From: Promethearchaeota archaeon
Lineage (GTDB): Archaea; Asgardarchaeota; Lokiarchaeia; Sigyniarchaeales; SOKP01
Assembly: GCA_030605895.1 (NCBI GenBank)
Contig: JAUWHL010000308.1
Coordinates: forward strand, 1-5,426
Reading direction: 5' to 3'
Length of the DNA: 5,426 nt
This document shows, piece after piece, positions 5,257 to 5,426 of this stretch. How positions within the stretch are numbered: the stretch's first letter is position 1; every line of letters begins with the position of its first letter. Made by a program: the position numbers and the translations under genes. The notes beneath the pieces are model-generated. The model was not told where the DNA came from and made no database searches. It saw nothing but the letters and a program-made list of their open reading frames with translations.

Positions 5257-5426
5257 TTATACCTTCAATAGGTTTGATACATTATTGTATAAAATATCTT
5301 GTTTTATTTCTTTTGAAACTCTAGGTAGTGTAAGAATCTTATCAATTTCAATTTGTAGCGAGGAAGTGACTGGGCTATCAGATCCAAATAGGATTTTTTT
5401 ATGTCCAACTGTCTTAATTAAATTAT
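5257..5426 (-). CDS. Amidohydrolase (metal-dependent TIM-barrel hydrolase), C-terminal 55 codons; 5' end outside window
   Basis: The frame runs from codon 5424-5422 to the TAA at 5259-5257; two bases of the preceding codon are at the window edge. The residues include ILFGSDSP (visible 11-18), the hallmark near the end of amidohydrolase-2 (ACMSD/TIM-barrel) proteins, where the Asp (visible D16) is the last catalytic, metal-binding residue after the final barrel strand. It is followed by the usual pattern of two helices ending in NNVSNLLKV (47-55), which corresponds to the family's GNAARLL end. Members hydrolyse or decarboxylate cyclic or aromatic substrates with a divalent metal; the substrate cannot be read from this end. 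The protein stops right after the final helix, as normal for the family. Confidence 0.8.
   Translation of the reverse strand, partial: NLIKTVGHKKILFGSDSPVTSSLQIEIDKILTLPRVSKEIKQDILYNNVSNLLKV

Overview
The window most likely comes from an Asgard archaeon, probably of the Lokiarchaeia type. The main evidence is a Rab/Ras-like small GTPase sitting next to an archaeal TrmB-type winged-helix regulator. The DNA is strongly AT-rich (about 30% G+C by eye), starts include TTG and GTG, and the one clear Shine-Dalgarno site is archaeal in form. No rRNA, tRNA, CRISPR array or insertion sequence was seen. The assignment is inferred from gene content and was not tested by a search.

Layout from left to right. 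(1) Positions 1-411 (+) are the C-terminal end of a flavoprotein of the 4-hydroxybutyryl-CoA dehydratase / HpaB family, followed by a T-rich tract. (2) Positions 453-1951 (-) are a two-gene operon: a 175-residue Rab-like GTPase (TTG start), then a 320-residue TrmB-like regulator whose ribosome-binding site overlaps the GTPase stop codon. (3) A 275-base divergent intergenic region (1952-2226) holds a perfect inverted repeat and spaced TAATTA words. (4) Positions 2227-4368 (+) are two adjacent genes for proteins I do not recognise, of 362 and 341 residues. (5) Positions 4402-4974 (-) are a 190-residue HEAT-repeat-like protein, convergent with the orphan pair. (6) A 282-base AT-rich gap with a 10-bp perfect hairpin is followed by the C-terminal 55 codons of an amidohydrolase on the minus strand, which runs off the right edge.

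The most interesting unit is the centre. A GTPase with unusual switch II and guanine-specificity motifs is probably translationally coupled to a ligand-sensing type of transcription regulator, and the pair is divergent from two orphan proteins. A working hypothesis is a small GTPase-linked sensing or regulatory module, with the divergent region carrying its operator. Only the gene order, the motifs and the repeats are visible; the functional link is inference. The flanking metabolic genes look like ordinary catabolic enzymes with no visible tie to the centre.
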